DNA from: Deltaproteobacteria bacterium HGW-Deltaproteobacteria-1
GTDB lineage: Bacteria > Desulfobacterota > Syntrophia > Syntrophales > Smithellaceae
NCBI GenBank assembly: GCA_002840635.1
Contig: PHBN01000013.1
Location: 2,276 to 45,231, forward strand
Reading direction: 5' to 3'
Length of the DNA stretch: 42,956 bases
Positions 9,152 through 19,164 of this stretch are shown one piece after another (position 1 is the stretch's first letter; the number at the start of each line of letters is the position of its first letter). The translations under genes were made by a program, and so were the position numbers. Below the pieces are notes generated by a model, which worked only from the letters and a program-made list of their open reading frames with translations, was not told where the DNA came from and ran no database searches.

Positions 9152-11056
9152 CTAAAGCACACCCTCGTTTTCCTGTGGTGTGAATTCGGGCACAATTTCC
9201 TTGAGTTTCGCTTTAATGCCTTTGGCATCGTGACGCGCTGCTATCTCCGCCAGTTCGTCAATTTCACGATAAAGATTTTTCCTGGCTTCTTCCAGAGCGC
9301 CCACGTTATTGGAGTGGCCGTTGGAACGCAGCACCATCACTTTTTTATGGCCGGTCGGCAAAATATCTTCGCCAGCGGTGATCAGTTCTTCGTAAAGTTT
9401 CTCACCTTCCCGCAAACCGGTAAAAACAATTTTAATGTCCACATCCGGCTCTTTCCCCGAGAGACGGATCAAGTCACGCGCCATATCGGCGATCTTGACT
9501 GGCGTTCCCATCCTCAAAATAAAAATTTCGCCACCCTCTCCCATCGCGCCGGCCTGTAGAATCATCTGCGACGCCTCGGGTATGGTCATGAAGAATCGAT
9601 TTACCTCGGGATGCGTTACCGTCACCGGTCCGCCTTGTTCGATCTGGCGTCGGAAAAAGGGGATGACCGACCCGGACGAACCCACCACGTTGCCAAACCT
9701 CACAGCCATGAACCTGGTGTGATTGCCCTGCAGGCCTTGCATAATCAGTTCAGTCACTCGCTTGCTGGCACCCATCACATTGGTCGGACGGACGGCTTTG
9801 TCGGTTGAGACCACGACAAACCGATCCGCTTGATGCCTCAACGCTGTCTCCATCAGCACACGGCTGCCGATAATATTATTGACAACAGCCTGCCAGGGAT
9901 TTTTCTCCATCATGGGCACATGTTTATAAGCCGCCGCATGAAACACAACCGCGGGTTTATATTTTTCAAATACGCTATTCATCAATACCTCATCCTGGAC
10001 TTGTCCCAGAACAGCATCAGCGTGACGGTAATAATATTCGTTTTGCATTTCCATTTGAATTTGAAACAGGTTGGATTCACTCGAGTCGAGCAGAATGAAC
10101 CTTCCCGGCTGATACTTGACGATCTGCCGGCATAATTCGGAACCGATGGAGCCGCCACAGCCGGTGACCAGGATGGTTTTTCCGTCAAGATAATTGCGGA
10201 TGACTTCAGTATCCAGTTGGACCGGAGAGCGCCCAAGCAGATCTTCATAACTGATGTCGCGAAGCAGTTTCACGCTGACCCTGCCGTCAATCAGATGACC
10301 GATGCCTGGCAGTATTTTATATGAGGTGTTGCATTTCTGGCAGGCTTCCACAATTCGCCGGATTTGATCGCCGCTGGCGGAAGGAACCGCAATGAGGATC
10401 TGTTGAATCTCTTCTTTTTGCAGAACCCTCTGCAGATGAGTAACGTTTCCCAATACAGGGACACCGTGAATGGAGCGCCCCTGCTTTGTCAAGTCATCGT
10501 CAACAAAGCCGATCACTTCGTAATGCAATGTATTGTTATCCAGAATTTCCCTTAATATTTTTTCCCCGGCCGCTCCCGCGCCGATAATAAGCACCCTGGT
10601 CAATTGAATTTTTTCAGGCATTTGGGCAATTGCATCGGGACTCATGCGGCTGGCAAAATATGATCGGATCGCCATGCGGGCGCCACCGGTCAGGATAAAA
10701 GTCAACAAAAGGTCGATTACAAATACGGCACGGGAATATCCCATGAATCTTTTTGTGGCCAGGAGAATCAACATTACCAGCACCGTTGACACGAAGCAGG
10801 CACGCGCCAGCACCCAAAAGTCCCGGACACTTGTGTAACGCCACATGCCGCGGTAAAGGTCAAAGAAAAAGAAAACCGCAAGTTTCAGGGGAACAATCCA
10901 CAGAAGCAGATGAAATATTTGCCGGGTGGGAAACGGTTCCGGAAGTGTTTCAAACCTGATCAGATAGGATCCGTAAAGGGCCAGAACAAAAATGGCGACA
11001 TCCGTCAGGATCATGAAATATAATTTAGGATTTTTCAGTTGAGGATGCATGATCAT
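9152..11056 (-). CDS. WbpM/FlaA1-type nucleotide-sugar 4,6-dehydratase (membrane-bound)
   Basis: This family removes water from UDP-GlcNAc (or a relative) to give the 4-keto-6-deoxy sugar, the entry to QuiNAc, FucNAc, bacillosamine and others. The 634-residue protein has an N-terminal domain of four membrane helices (about 12-125), a first Rossmann domain (VLIIGAGAAGEK, 155-166) and a second, catalytic one (TGCGGSIGSELCRQ, about 298-311). STDKAVRPTNVMGASKR (417-433) holds the active site; the methionine in place of the usual SDR tyrosine is the WbpM kind, whereas short FlaA1-like enzymes have Tyr. Full length with no damage. Two starts (MIM) are close together; the first was chosen. With the DegT aminotransferase at the left edge it suggests an amino-deoxysugar in the glycan. 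Confidence 0.93.
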   Translation of the reverse strand: MIMHPQLKNPKLYFMILTDVAIFVLALYGSYLIRFETLPEPFPTRQIFHLLLWIVPLKLAVFFFFDLYRGMWRYTSVRDFWVLARACFVSTVLVMLILLATKRFMGYSRAVFVIDLLLTFILTGGARMAIRSYFASRMSPDAIAQMPEKIQLTRVLIIGAGAAGEKILREILDNNTLHYEVIGFVDDDLTKQGRSIHGVPVLGNVTHLQRVLQKEEIQQILIAVPSASGDQIRRIVEACQKCNTSYKILPGIGHLIDGRVSVKLLRDISYEDLLGRSPVQLDTEVIRNYLDGKTILVTGCGGSIGSELCRQIVKYQPGRFILLDSSESNLFQIQMEMQNEYYYRHADAVLGQVQDEVLMNSVFEKYKPAVVFHAAAYKHVPMMEKNPWQAVVNNIIGSRVLMETALRHQADRFVVVSTDKAVRPTNVMGASKRVTELIMQGLQGNHTRFMAVRFGNVVGSSGSVIPFFRRQIEQGGPVTVTHPEVNRFFMTIPEASQMILQAGAMGEGGEIFILRMGTPVKIADMARDLIRLSGKEPDVDIKIVFTGLREGEKLYEELITAGEDILPTGHKKVMVLRSNGHSNNVGALEEARKNLYREIDELAEIAARHDAKGIKAKLKEIVPEFTPQENEGVL

Positions 11057-11154
11057 GGTGTGGTCAAAAGCCCTTTACTCCGAAAACTTTAAAAAAACAG
11101 TCCCTCTTATTTATTAGATCGAGGGAGTACTAATGAATTCTATAATAAAAATGT

Positions 11155-11892
11155 TTAGTCCATTAACCGAAAGCGTATAATCTGGAAAATGGCTGACACG
11201 GCATCCTTCCAGCCGATCTTTTTGCCTTCTTCATAAGTGCGTCCGGCGTAGGAAATGCCGGTTTCATAAACCCGCACCCGTTTACCGTTTAAGCGGAGGC
11301 GGGCGACTTTGGCGGTTATCTCCGGTTCAACCCCAAACCGCGGACTTTTAATTATAATCTGATCGATCACTTCACGTTTAAATACTTTATAACATACTTC
11401 CATATCCGTCAAATTAAGATTCGTCAGCATGTTGGAAAGCGTTGTGAGGATGTTGTTGGCTAACTGATGCCAAAAATACATCACCCGGTGCGGTTCACCG
11501 ATAAAACGGCTGCCGAAAACGACATCGGCTTTGCCGTCCAGAATGGGCTGCAGCAGCTTTAGGTAATCAGCGGGATCATATTCTTGATCTGCATCCTGAA
11601 TGATAACAATATCTCCCTTAACCTTCGTAAAACCGTCGCGAAGGGCCGCTCCTTTGCCTTCATTGACTGTTTTATTGATCAGCTGAAACCGTATTTGAGG
11701 AAATTTTACCGGCATGGATTTCATGACGCTCCAGGTATTGTCCTGCGAGGCATCATTCACCAGAATCAATTCCCGATCGAGTCCGCAGGGAAGGGGCTGT
11801 TCAATAACCCTGCGAAGCACTTCTTCAAGGTAGTTTTCCTCATTATATACAGGTACAACGATGGACAACATTTTGAAAACGGGCAGTTGCAT
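11155..11892 (-). CDS. GT2 glycosyltransferase, polyprenyl-phosphate sugar synthase type
   Basis: A compact single-domain GT2 of 245 residues: LSIVVPVYNEENYLEEVLRR, NDASQDNTW, GAALRDGFTKVKGDIVIIQD and ADQEYDP (metal-binding DAD). The late GRTYEEGKKIGWKDA stretch is typical of the dolichyl-phosphate glucosyl/mannosyl transferase-like group. Members load a sugar on a polyprenyl phosphate or extend glycans at the cytoplasmic face. No membrane helices are seen. The ATG follows AAGGAGC with 5-nt spacing. It lies 9 bp after the SDR gene at 11902 and is surely co-transcribed with it. If it makes polyprenyl-phosphate sugar, the GT-C-like protein at 16061 would be a natural user; that link is inference. 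Confidence 0.9.
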   Translation of the reverse strand: MQLPVFKMLSIVVPVYNEENYLEEVLRRVIEQPLPCGLDRELILVNDASQDNTWSVMKSMPVKFPQIRFQLINKTVNEGKGAALRDGFTKVKGDIVIIQDADQEYDPADYLKLLQPILDGKADVVFGSRFIGEPHRVMYFWHQLANNILTTLSNMLTNLNLTDMEVCYKVFKREVIDQIIIKSPRFGVEPEITAKVARLRLNGKRVRVYETGISYAGRTYEEGKKIGWKDAVSAIFQIIRFRLMD

Positions 11893-11901
11893 GAATGCTC
11901 C

Positions 11902-12786
11902 TTATATCGGCAAATCTTTTGAATTCGGTTGAAATTTTCGGGGTTGAAAATTCAAGTCCCGCGCCGCATCGGCATAATCAAACACCAGATCCGTATTCAT
12001 CCGCTCGGCCATTTGCGATGTCAAATGACGATAGCGGGGAAACAAGCGAAGCATCGCAACCGCCAGACTAAAGAAACCAAGAGGCACATGAATCAGCCTT
12101 GGACGACGGCCAAGGGCCGTAAACAGTCGGTTGATCATCTCCCGGTAACGGAGTGTCTCACCGCCTGAAAGATTATATGCCCGATTCACAATGTCTGTTT
12201 TTTCCAGAGCGGACAGACAGGCCAGCGCGACATCTTCGGCATGAACGGGCTGTCGAAGTCCATTGCCTTGCCCCAGAAGAGGGAAGAAACCAAGGCGGCG
12301 GATCATCCGTACGATTTCTGAAATATTTTTATCCATTCCCCGTCCGTAAATTAAGGTCGGCCTCAGGACAATCCATTCAACACCTTTGTTTGACGACCAT
12401 TGCTCAAGGCGGGTTTCCGCACTGGACAATTTCAGAGATGTTGATTTTTCTTCAGCGGAAGTTGACCGGCTTTTGGTAAAAATGCTGGTTGAAGACAGCG
12501 CGACAATCCGCATCGCGCCATGTCTTTCCATCATCGGAAAGTAGTCCGGCAACACCCAGATGGATGCGAGGCAAATCCAGAAATCAATATGAACAATTTC
12601 CTCTGCCGGGGCATGGAGATCATCAGGAGATTGTGGAATCTGGACCCACTGGATGTCCAGATCAGTGTTGTTTGTTTTATGGCGGGAAAACGCCCTGACC
12701 TTCCATCCGTTTTTTTTCAGCAACGACAGCAGACATTGTCCAACCAAGCTTGTTGCGCCAAAAACACCAACTATCTTTTTGCCCAT
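11902..12786 (-). CDS. Atypical NAD(P)-binding SDR-fold protein
   Basis: A 294-residue Rossmann protein starting MGKKIVGVFGATSLVGQCLL (GxxGxxG-type loop) with VLRPTLIYGRGMDKN and QPVHAEDVALACLSALE, the usual extended-SDR landmarks. The catalytic Tyr-x-x-x-Lys is not seen: the expected site reads KLSSAETRLEQW. It is therefore an atypical SDR and may not carry out classical epimerase or dehydratase chemistry. A mid-late hydrophobic stretch (PLGFFSLAVAMLRLF) resembles those of complex I/NDUFA9-type atypical SDRs. It is coupled to the GT2 that follows. The pathway role is unknown. Confidence 0.8.
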   Translation of the reverse strand: MGKKIVGVFGATSLVGQCLLSLLKKNGWKVRAFSRHKTNNTDLDIQWVQIPQSPDDLHAPAEEIVHIDFWICLASIWVLPDYFPMMERHGAMRIVALSSTSIFTKSRSTSAEEKSTSLKLSSAETRLEQWSSNKGVEWIVLRPTLIYGRGMDKNISEIVRMIRRLGFFPLLGQGNGLRQPVHAEDVALACLSALEKTDIVNRAYNLSGGETLRYREMINRLFTALGRRPRLIHVPLGFFSLAVAMLRLFPRYRHLTSQMAERMNTDLVFDYADAARDLNFQPRKFQPNSKDLPI

Positions 12787-12908
12787 GCAAAAGTCCTGTT
12801 ACCATTCGAGAGCTTTGAACAACTAAATTAATCCCCATTCTGCCGATCTTGTAGTGAGGGATTTTCAAGTGGCCCTGCGGGACATTACCCCGAATCAACC
12901 TGCTTCCG

Positions 12909-13675
12909 TTAGCACATAATCGCATCAAAAGCCCGGAAAGCCTCTCCAAACAAGGATTCCCGTCTTGATATAAGTATCATTGATAATAAACCGGCATCTA
13001 TTTCAGGGTTCATACGTCTGAATAATATGAAAAATAGATTTGTACGGTACATTAATAAAATGACAAGCATGTAATGTAAAAAAGAATTATCAATAAACGC
13101 GTCACCCATCATCAATTTATTGGTACAGGTACCGTTGTACTTCATTTCCACAATTTGCTTGACAAACGATGGCAGCACAAAAACGTCTTTCTGGAATGGA
13201 CCAATGTGATTAAACGATCTGGTCATCACAATGTCCAAACCATAGCCATGGGCATAAATGCTGGAGAGCAATTCCTGGGAGACCCGGGCTGCGGCATAAG
13301 GACTGACCGGCTTTAAGGGATGATCTTCGGTCAAGGGCAAATCGTTTTGTTCGACATTGCTAAATTCAGAAAGATATTGGTATTGTTTTGAAAGCTGATG
13401 TTCGGTTCTTTCCAACTGAACGCTACACTGCTGAAAGAGACAAGATGCAAAACATAATCCGGCTGGAATTCAAAAATAATATTCTCTACTTTTCCTTTGT
13501 CGAGAAGATCAATTCTCTCAAAATCATATTTAACGTGCTTGAACGCATCCGAATTGATATCCGGATGATGAACATCAATCCCTTTGATAAAGGCGCGTAT
13601 TTCATTGTTTTCAAGATATTCCATAAAGTAACGACTGACAAATCCGGAAAAACCGGTTATTAAAAATTTTTTCAT
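12909..13675 (-). pseudogene. rmd: GDP-4-keto-6-deoxy-D-mannose reductase-like gene, decayed
   Basis: Rmd reduces the product of Gmd to GDP-D-rhamnose. The start MKKFLITGFSGFVSRYF is a normal Rossmann loop except for Ser where a third Gly is usual. After NTNIFLNL the frame breaks (about 13355-13380) and resumes as NVEQNDLPLTEDHPLKP, VSPYAAARVSQELL (Tyr; the usual Lys is Arg), RSFNHIGPFQKDVFVLPSFV. About 20 codons expected between these (the ILSxGSSEEYG block with the catalytic Ser/Thr) are absent. After KLMMGDAFID the reading becomes unlike the family, with further small lesions, so the 3' limit is approximate. It starts 30 bp after the gmd remnant. The pair forms a dead GDP-deoxyhexose operon. 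Confidence 0.8.
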
Positions 13676-13705
13676 GACATTTTTTTCTCCAGTTCCGTCC
13701 CCTAT

Positions 13706-14675
<970 letters not shown>

Positions 14676-14751
14676 TCAGAAGAATCGTTTTATCGCAACA
14701 GGTGACCCTAGCTGCGCCTTAATGCAGCTGTCTGGTGAACTTGTTTGTTTA

Positions 14752-15858
14752 TCACAAACCGAGCCAACGGAGAAATTTGACTTTTCTTCCCTGGGGAAAG
14801 GTTCGCAATGGAATCTCCGTAGTCTTTGGTTGTGGTGCAGAAGGAGGCTGCGGAATTTCGATGTACATATATTCCGGTGAAATAGTCCCTTTCATTCCGT
14901 CTTTTACTCCCTTGATGAAGACTTCCTGCGATTTCAGCGTTGGATAGATAGAACGGAAGTAAGAACCAATAATATGACGGTTGGCTCTGTAGACATCTTT
15001 GAGCATATTTTTAGTATTCAGGTATAAATAATAAAGGACCCGGACAACAATCCCGAACCCGACATTGAAATAAAGCTTTGCGATCTGATGTTTTTTCCCG
15101 TATTTTTTTGCAAACAAGAAAGGATTTCTGCCGAGAAAATAACCATAGGAAAACACTTTTTTCTTGTTTTCCAGATTGACGCTGGAGCTACCCTTGTGCA
15201 GGATTGCCGCCTCATCCACATATACCGTGCGGTATCCTTTTGATTTTGCTCGGTAGGACCATTCGACATCTTCATCAGCCATAAAATAGTCTTCGTCAAA
15301 AAGACCTATTTCTTGAAGTACTGTAGTCCGAATCATACAACCGTTGCAGATGACCCAGTCCACATCCATGGGAGGTCTCTTCTGTTGCGCATCCGGTTCG
15401 TATCTGCCTGCCGTCGTAACCAGCATCGGCCCCCATTTCACCTCACCGTATTTTCCCCACGTATAACAGGGATTTTCCATTAAAAGATTTTTAGCCCCGG
15501 CTATGGCTATGGACGGATCACCCTGCATAACTTCAAGAAGGGTTGAAATCGTATCGGGAAAAACCTTTGTGTCACCGTTGAGCAAAAGAATATAATCAAC
15601 ATTATTATTAAGACAATAACGAAATCCGATATTATTCGCCCTGCAGAAACCGAGATCAACACCTTCTTCAATCAGCGTTACCCATTGAAAATCCCCCCTG
15701 ACAATTTCCGATGTATTGTCTTCGCCATTATTGACGACAATGACTTCCAGATTGCTGTATTGGACTTCCTTAAGACTGTTCAGACAATCAACGAGTTCCA
15801 CTGCCTGATTCCACGCAGGAATCTGAACGGCAATTTTAGGCGGCTGTTCTTCTGACAT
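14752..15858 (-). CDS. GT2 family glycosyltransferase (rhamnosyltransferase-like)
   Basis: A 368-residue GT-A enzyme: VQIPAWNQAVELVDCL, VIVVNNGEDNTSEIV, DLGFCRANNIGFRYCL, ILLLNGDTKVFPDT (metal-binding region NGD), NGCMIRTTVLQEIGLFDED and ADEDVEWSYRAKSKGYR. This is the pattern of GT2 enzymes that extend O-antigens, often with rhamnose. The C-terminal 100 residues are basic and probably touch the membrane. The ATG at 15858 (MSEEQPP) has AAGGA seven nt upstream, so it is preferred over an in-frame ATG at 15873. The gene is divergent from the plus-strand gene at 16061. The gmd/rmd pair downstream would have given GDP-D-rhamnose for such an enzyme; with those dead its donor is uncertain. Confidence 0.9.
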   Translation of the reverse strand: MSEEQPPKIAVQIPAWNQAVELVDCLNSLKEVQYSNLEVIVVNNGEDNTSEIVRGDFQWVTLIEEGVDLGFCRANNIGFRYCLNNNVDYILLLNGDTKVFPDTISTLLEVMQGDPSIAIAGAKNLLMENPCYTWGKYGEVKWGPMLVTTAGRYEPDAQQKRPPMDVDWVICNGCMIRTTVLQEIGLFDEDYFMADEDVEWSYRAKSKGYRTVYVDEAAILHKGSSSVNLENKKKVFSYGYFLGRNPFLFAKKYGKKHQIAKLYFNVGFGIVVRVLYYLYLNTKNMLKDVYRANRHIIGSYFRSIYPTLKSQEVFIKGVKDGMKGTISPEYMYIEIPQPPSAPQPKTTEIPLRTFPQGRKVKFLRWLGL

Positions 15859-15947
15859 TCCATGTTCCTTCATACATCAATACAAATCAACTTGATGACG
15901 GTGCTCCATTATGGGGAATCTGCTGAATTGTCAATGAAATTTGAAGA

Positions 15948-15975
15948 TTGACATATGGTAATATTTTGTTATCTT
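15948..15975 (+). promoter_or_regulatory. Probable sigma-70-type promoter for the plus-strand gene
   Basis: A perfect TTGACA (15948-15953) is followed after 16 bp by TATCTT (15970-15975; four of six consensus positions). It lies about 85 bp ahead of the only plus-strand glycan gene. The divergent minus-strand gene shares the same gap. Confidence 0.5.
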
Positions 15976-16060
15976 CCGTTGTGCAATGTGAAAAGGAAGT
16001 ATACAAAATTTTACGAATCCACATCTGCCTATGAGCCAATAATAATCTTGGAGGCCTTAT

Positions 16061-17659
16061 ATGGCATTTCTGTTACAGATATCAAATTCTAAAAGTTATC
16101 TCTGGTTTCGAGAGCATTCGCAGCAATTGATTCTTATTGTTGCGCTAGCGGTTGTGCTTACTGTAAATTATCAACTCCTTTTTACTTTTTTCTGGAGGGA
16201 TGACTTTCTACATTTCTATCAGATTGCCAATTGGAATCCTCTTGAATTTATTTTTTTACCATACGGCAACCAGTTTTTCCCCTTCAGACAATTGATATAC
16301 TATTGTTTATTTAAACTGTTTGGTGTGAATTCCGTTGTCTATTTTTCAATAGTTTTGCTTACACATGTAGGCAGTACATACATTCTGTATAAAATAATTC
16401 ATCTTTTAACAGGAAAACCATTATTAGCAGCTGCAGGAACGATGATTTGGGCAATCCATCCCGGTAACTATGCGTCATTGGCATACTTCCCTGCATATGG
16501 TCAGAATCTTACAGGTTTTTTGTTTCTATTATTCTTATATGATCTTATCAGGATTGAAAAGGATAAGATTTCATTATCTACAATCACAACAATTCGCTGG
16601 TCTATTTATATTATCATAATGGCAACTTCTTACGGTACCGGGCTGGCAATTGCATGCTTATCTCCTATAATAATCATAATGATTCTCTGGGAAAATGGTA
16701 AGAAATGGAAAACTGCCGCATCAATGCTTCCGATTATTGTAGTAATTCTATTATTGTTTTTTTTCAAAGACTCCATTTATTATTATTTTAGTGGAGAGGT
16801 TTATAATTCTACACCTGTTGCGCTGAGTGTTGCTTTGAATAATTACAAAATTATTCTGGAAATGTTTATCAGGATGTGTGCCTATGGCATTTATTGCATG
16901 GTTGCTTTCCCCATACTTGTTTTAACTTATAATCCTTCTGGGACACCACAATACCCGCTCATTGCCTTTTTCATATCGATCCCTGTTGTAATATTATTTA
17001 TTGTTATGTTTTCCCGTTCAAAAGAGTACAAGAGGCATTATGCTGTTTTAAGTATATTATTTCTAGGACTAATAGGATTACACGCATACGGAAGGGCTAC
17101 TTTATATCAATCTTTTGGTTTTCCCATAAACGTTGCATCAATGACATTTCGATATTATTATTTTATATTCCTATTGGTTACTTTAATACTATCATTGATG
17201 GCAGACGAACTGGATGATATTTACCCAAAAATCGCAAAAGTAACAGTTCCATTTGTTTTCATTATAATTGCCATTTCTATTTATCCCAGTATTAATCTTG
17301 CGAAAATTATTGACGTGATGGCTGCAGCATCAGTAAATGAAAGAAAATTATATTATGAGACTATTGCCGATATTGAAAAAACACTTAGAGCTTATCCGAC
17401 GGGCTCTTCCGTTTTTATAGATAATACCATGAAAAATCACTTTTCTATCTTCTTGCCCTCAAGCACCGATTTTCCGGGTAAGGCAGCCGTGTTCGCCATC
17501 GGATACCCTAACAATACAACTGAAGGCCGAAGGGTGTATTTTATTGAAAAGGACTGCCGAGTTGCTCAAGATAATCTGGCAAAGAAGAATTGGCGGATCT
17601 CGTCGCTTATGCTTTCTGCGTGTGACCTAAAAAAGATACGAATCACTGATGATAAATAA
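16061..17659 (+). CDS. Polytopic membrane protein, GT-C-like glycosyltransferase (putative)
   Basis: A 532-residue protein with about ten hydrophobic segments and a soluble C-terminal tail of about 110 residues. After the first helix lies FFWRDDFLHFYQIANW; paired acids in the first outer loop are typical of GT-C enzymes that take sugars from polyprenyl-phosphate donors on the outer membrane face. No closer family is recognised, so a polymerase or other transporter-like role is possible. The ribosome site GGAGG is strong. This is the only intact glycan gene on the plus strand, it is AT-rich compared with its neighbours, and it has its own promoter, all consistent with late acquisition. A broken second copy of its 3' end lies at 18840-19147. 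Confidence 0.75.
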   Translation: MAFLLQISNSKSYLWFREHSQQLILIVALAVVLTVNYQLLFTFFWRDDFLHFYQIANWNPLEFIFLPYGNQFFPFRQLIYYCLFKLFGVNSVVYFSIVLLTHVGSTYILYKIIHLLTGKPLLAAAGTMIWAIHPGNYASLAYFPAYGQNLTGFLFLLFLYDLIRIEKDKISLSTITTIRWSIYIIIMATSYGTGLAIACLSPIIIIMILWENGKKWKTAASMLPIIVVILLLFFFKDSIYYYFSGEVYNSTPVALSVALNNYKIILEMFIRMCAYGIYCMVAFPILVLTYNPSGTPQYPLIAFFISIPVVILFIVMFSRSKEYKRHYAVLSILFLGLIGLHAYGRATLYQSFGFPINVASMTFRYYYFIFLLVTLILSLMADELDDIYPKIAKVTVPFVFIIIAISIYPSINLAKIIDVMAAASVNERKLYYETIADIEKTLRAYPTGSSVFIDNTMKNHFSIFLPSSTDFPGKAAVFAIGYPNNTTEGRRVYFIEKDCRVAQDNLAKKNWRISSLMLSACDLKKIRITDDK

Positions 17660-17664
17660 GCGAA

Positions 17665-17686
17665 ATCGCCGGCGATATTGCAATAT
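17665..17686. repeat. Two overlapping 12-bp palindromes in a convergent gap
   Basis: ATCGCCGGCGAT (17665-17676) and ATATTGCAATAT (17675-17686) are both perfect and share two bases. They fill the 42-bp gap between convergent genes. They could be a two-way transcription stop, but no T-run follows on either strand, so the role is open. Confidence 0.4.
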
Positions 17687-17701
17687 TCTGAATTACATTT
17701 A

Positions 17702-18829
17702 TCATATTTGAAATACACGCTTCAATGACGTTTTCATAATAAAACTGGCACGCTCTTCAAATATTTTATGCAATAAGTAGGCAAGAGGCGTAACTATTAT
17801 TAGTGTTACAAGAAAACATATGAAGTACGATAATTCTTTGGACATACCGCCAATCGATTGGAAATACGTGTATAAAGGGGTTATTTTGTAAATCACTAAC
17901 GGATGCAGCAGGTAAAGACTATAGCTGATTTTCCCGTAAAACCTGGTAATTGCATTATCGATGACAGGTGTACTGTATAAGCATTGTGAATAAATGAAGA
18001 AAGCCATAAAGAAGCCCATGATGTAATAATATAAAATGGCAATGTTGTTTTTTTCATAGAATATTTTGTCTTCATATGAAAAAAATCTTGAAAGAACATA
18101 AAAAACCAGGAAGAAACCTATTAAACCGACAGCAGATATAAACATTCTCCCCACCGTCCTTATGTTGAATGCTTTAAGAAAATAATAGGATAATATTCCA
18201 AATCCAAAAATTGGCAATTGTGAGAAAAAGCTCACATAAGCATAGTTAGGCGGATAATATTGATTCTTGAAAAAAGAATACATTGATAATCCAATAATAA
18301 TAAAAACACACTGCATGATAATGGCAGATTTAATACTTTTGTTAAAATTAATTATAAATGGAAAAAGCAAATAAAAAATGAATAAAACTCCAATTGGCCA
18401 ACTTGCCCGGATAATACCACCAAATTTATCGGGAATGAAATTATATAGGTAAAAAACATTAACAACTATTTCATTGAGGTCCACTCTCGTCTTGAAATCT
18501 AAATTATTTATTAAAATCCAGACTATTGTCATGAAAATAAATAGAGGTGTAATTCTCGCATATCTGTTTATATAATAATCCATTATTGAGGCTGCAGATT
18601 GAATTTTATCATGATAGTTTAAAGCCAATGAAAAAGCACTTATGATCAGAAACATTGTGACGCCGAACGCGAAATATTTCTGTATAAATAACAATTTGTT
18701 ATATAAAACAAAAAAACCAAATCCGTAAACATGGAAGGCGACTATGACGATTGAAGCTATTCCCCTAAGTCCGTCCAGTGCCGATATTCTGTTTTGGTGT
18801 TGCCCGTCTGTGTTTATTGTTTTTTCCAT
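17702..18829 (-). CDS. Acyltransferase family 3 membrane protein
   Basis: A 375-residue protein that begins with a hydrophilic lead and then ISALDGLRGIASIVIVAFHV, the family signature with Arg and His. About ten transmembrane segments follow, with MDYYINRYARITPLF as the conserved cytoplasmic arm, and SYSLYLLHPLVIY near the end. It probably acetylates the polysaccharide. The gene is AT-rich and convergent with the GT-C-like gene 42 bp away. The same gene pairing recurs next door (relic at 18840 and acyltransferase at 19165). Only a weak ribosome site (GAAAG) is visible. Confidence 0.88.
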   Translation of the reverse strand: MEKTINTDGQHQNRISALDGLRGIASIVIVAFHVYGFGFFVLYNKLLFIQKYFAFGVTMFLIISAFSLALNYHDKIQSAASIMDYYINRYARITPLFIFMTIVWILINNLDFKTRVDLNEIVVNVFYLYNFIPDKFGGIIRASWPIGVLFIFYLLFPFIINFNKSIKSAIIMQCVFIIIGLSMYSFFKNQYYPPNYAYVSFFSQLPIFGFGILSYYFLKAFNIRTVGRMFISAVGLIGFFLVFYVLSRFFSYEDKIFYEKNNIAILYYYIMGFFMAFFIYSQCLYSTPVIDNAITRFYGKISYSLYLLHPLVIYKITPLYTYFQSIGGMSKELSYFICFLVTLIIVTPLAYLLHKIFEERASFIMKTSLKRVFQI

Positions 18830-18839
18830 TGTATTCTTT

Positions 18840-19147
18840 CAATGAAAATTAATTTGAGATCAATTTCACCATTTTGCTGAAATCGAAAAAACCATCAAGC
18901 CCCGTCTGACGGCATCTTCCATTTTATCGATAATGCCATAAAGAAATCATTTTTCGGTTTTTTACCCTTCAAGCACTGACTTTCCGGGCAAGACAGCCGT
19001 GTTCGCCATAGGATACCCTAACAATACAGTCGAAAGCAGAAGAGTATATTTTATTGAAAATGACTGCAGTGTTGCGTAAGATAATCTGGCGAAGAAGAGC
19101 TGGCGAATTTCTTCTCTGATGGTTTCCGCGTGTGATATTAAAAAGTA
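18840..19147 (+). pseudogene. 3' relic of a second copy of the GT-C-like gene
   Basis: This stretch aligns with the last 260-300 bp of the gene at 16061-17659. Shared text includes FPGKTAVFAIGYPNNTVES (intact copy FPGKAAVFAIGYPNNTTEG), RRVYFIENDCSVA and DNLAKKSWRISSLMVSACD. It carries two single-base frameshifts (near 18920 and near 18965) and an in-frame TAA where the intact copy has a glutamine codon. The natural stop follows the lysines at the end. No promoter, start or upstream two thirds remain. It is convergent with an acyltransferase 17 bp away, as is the intact copy, so the two-gene unit was duplicated and one half has decayed. Confidence 0.9.
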
Positions 19148-19164
19148 AAAACAGAATGGATCGA

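Noticed and set aside
12677-12949. 90-aa minus-strand ORF between the SDR and rmd remnant
   Set aside because: It overlaps the SDR start in another frame and its sequence is not protein-like.
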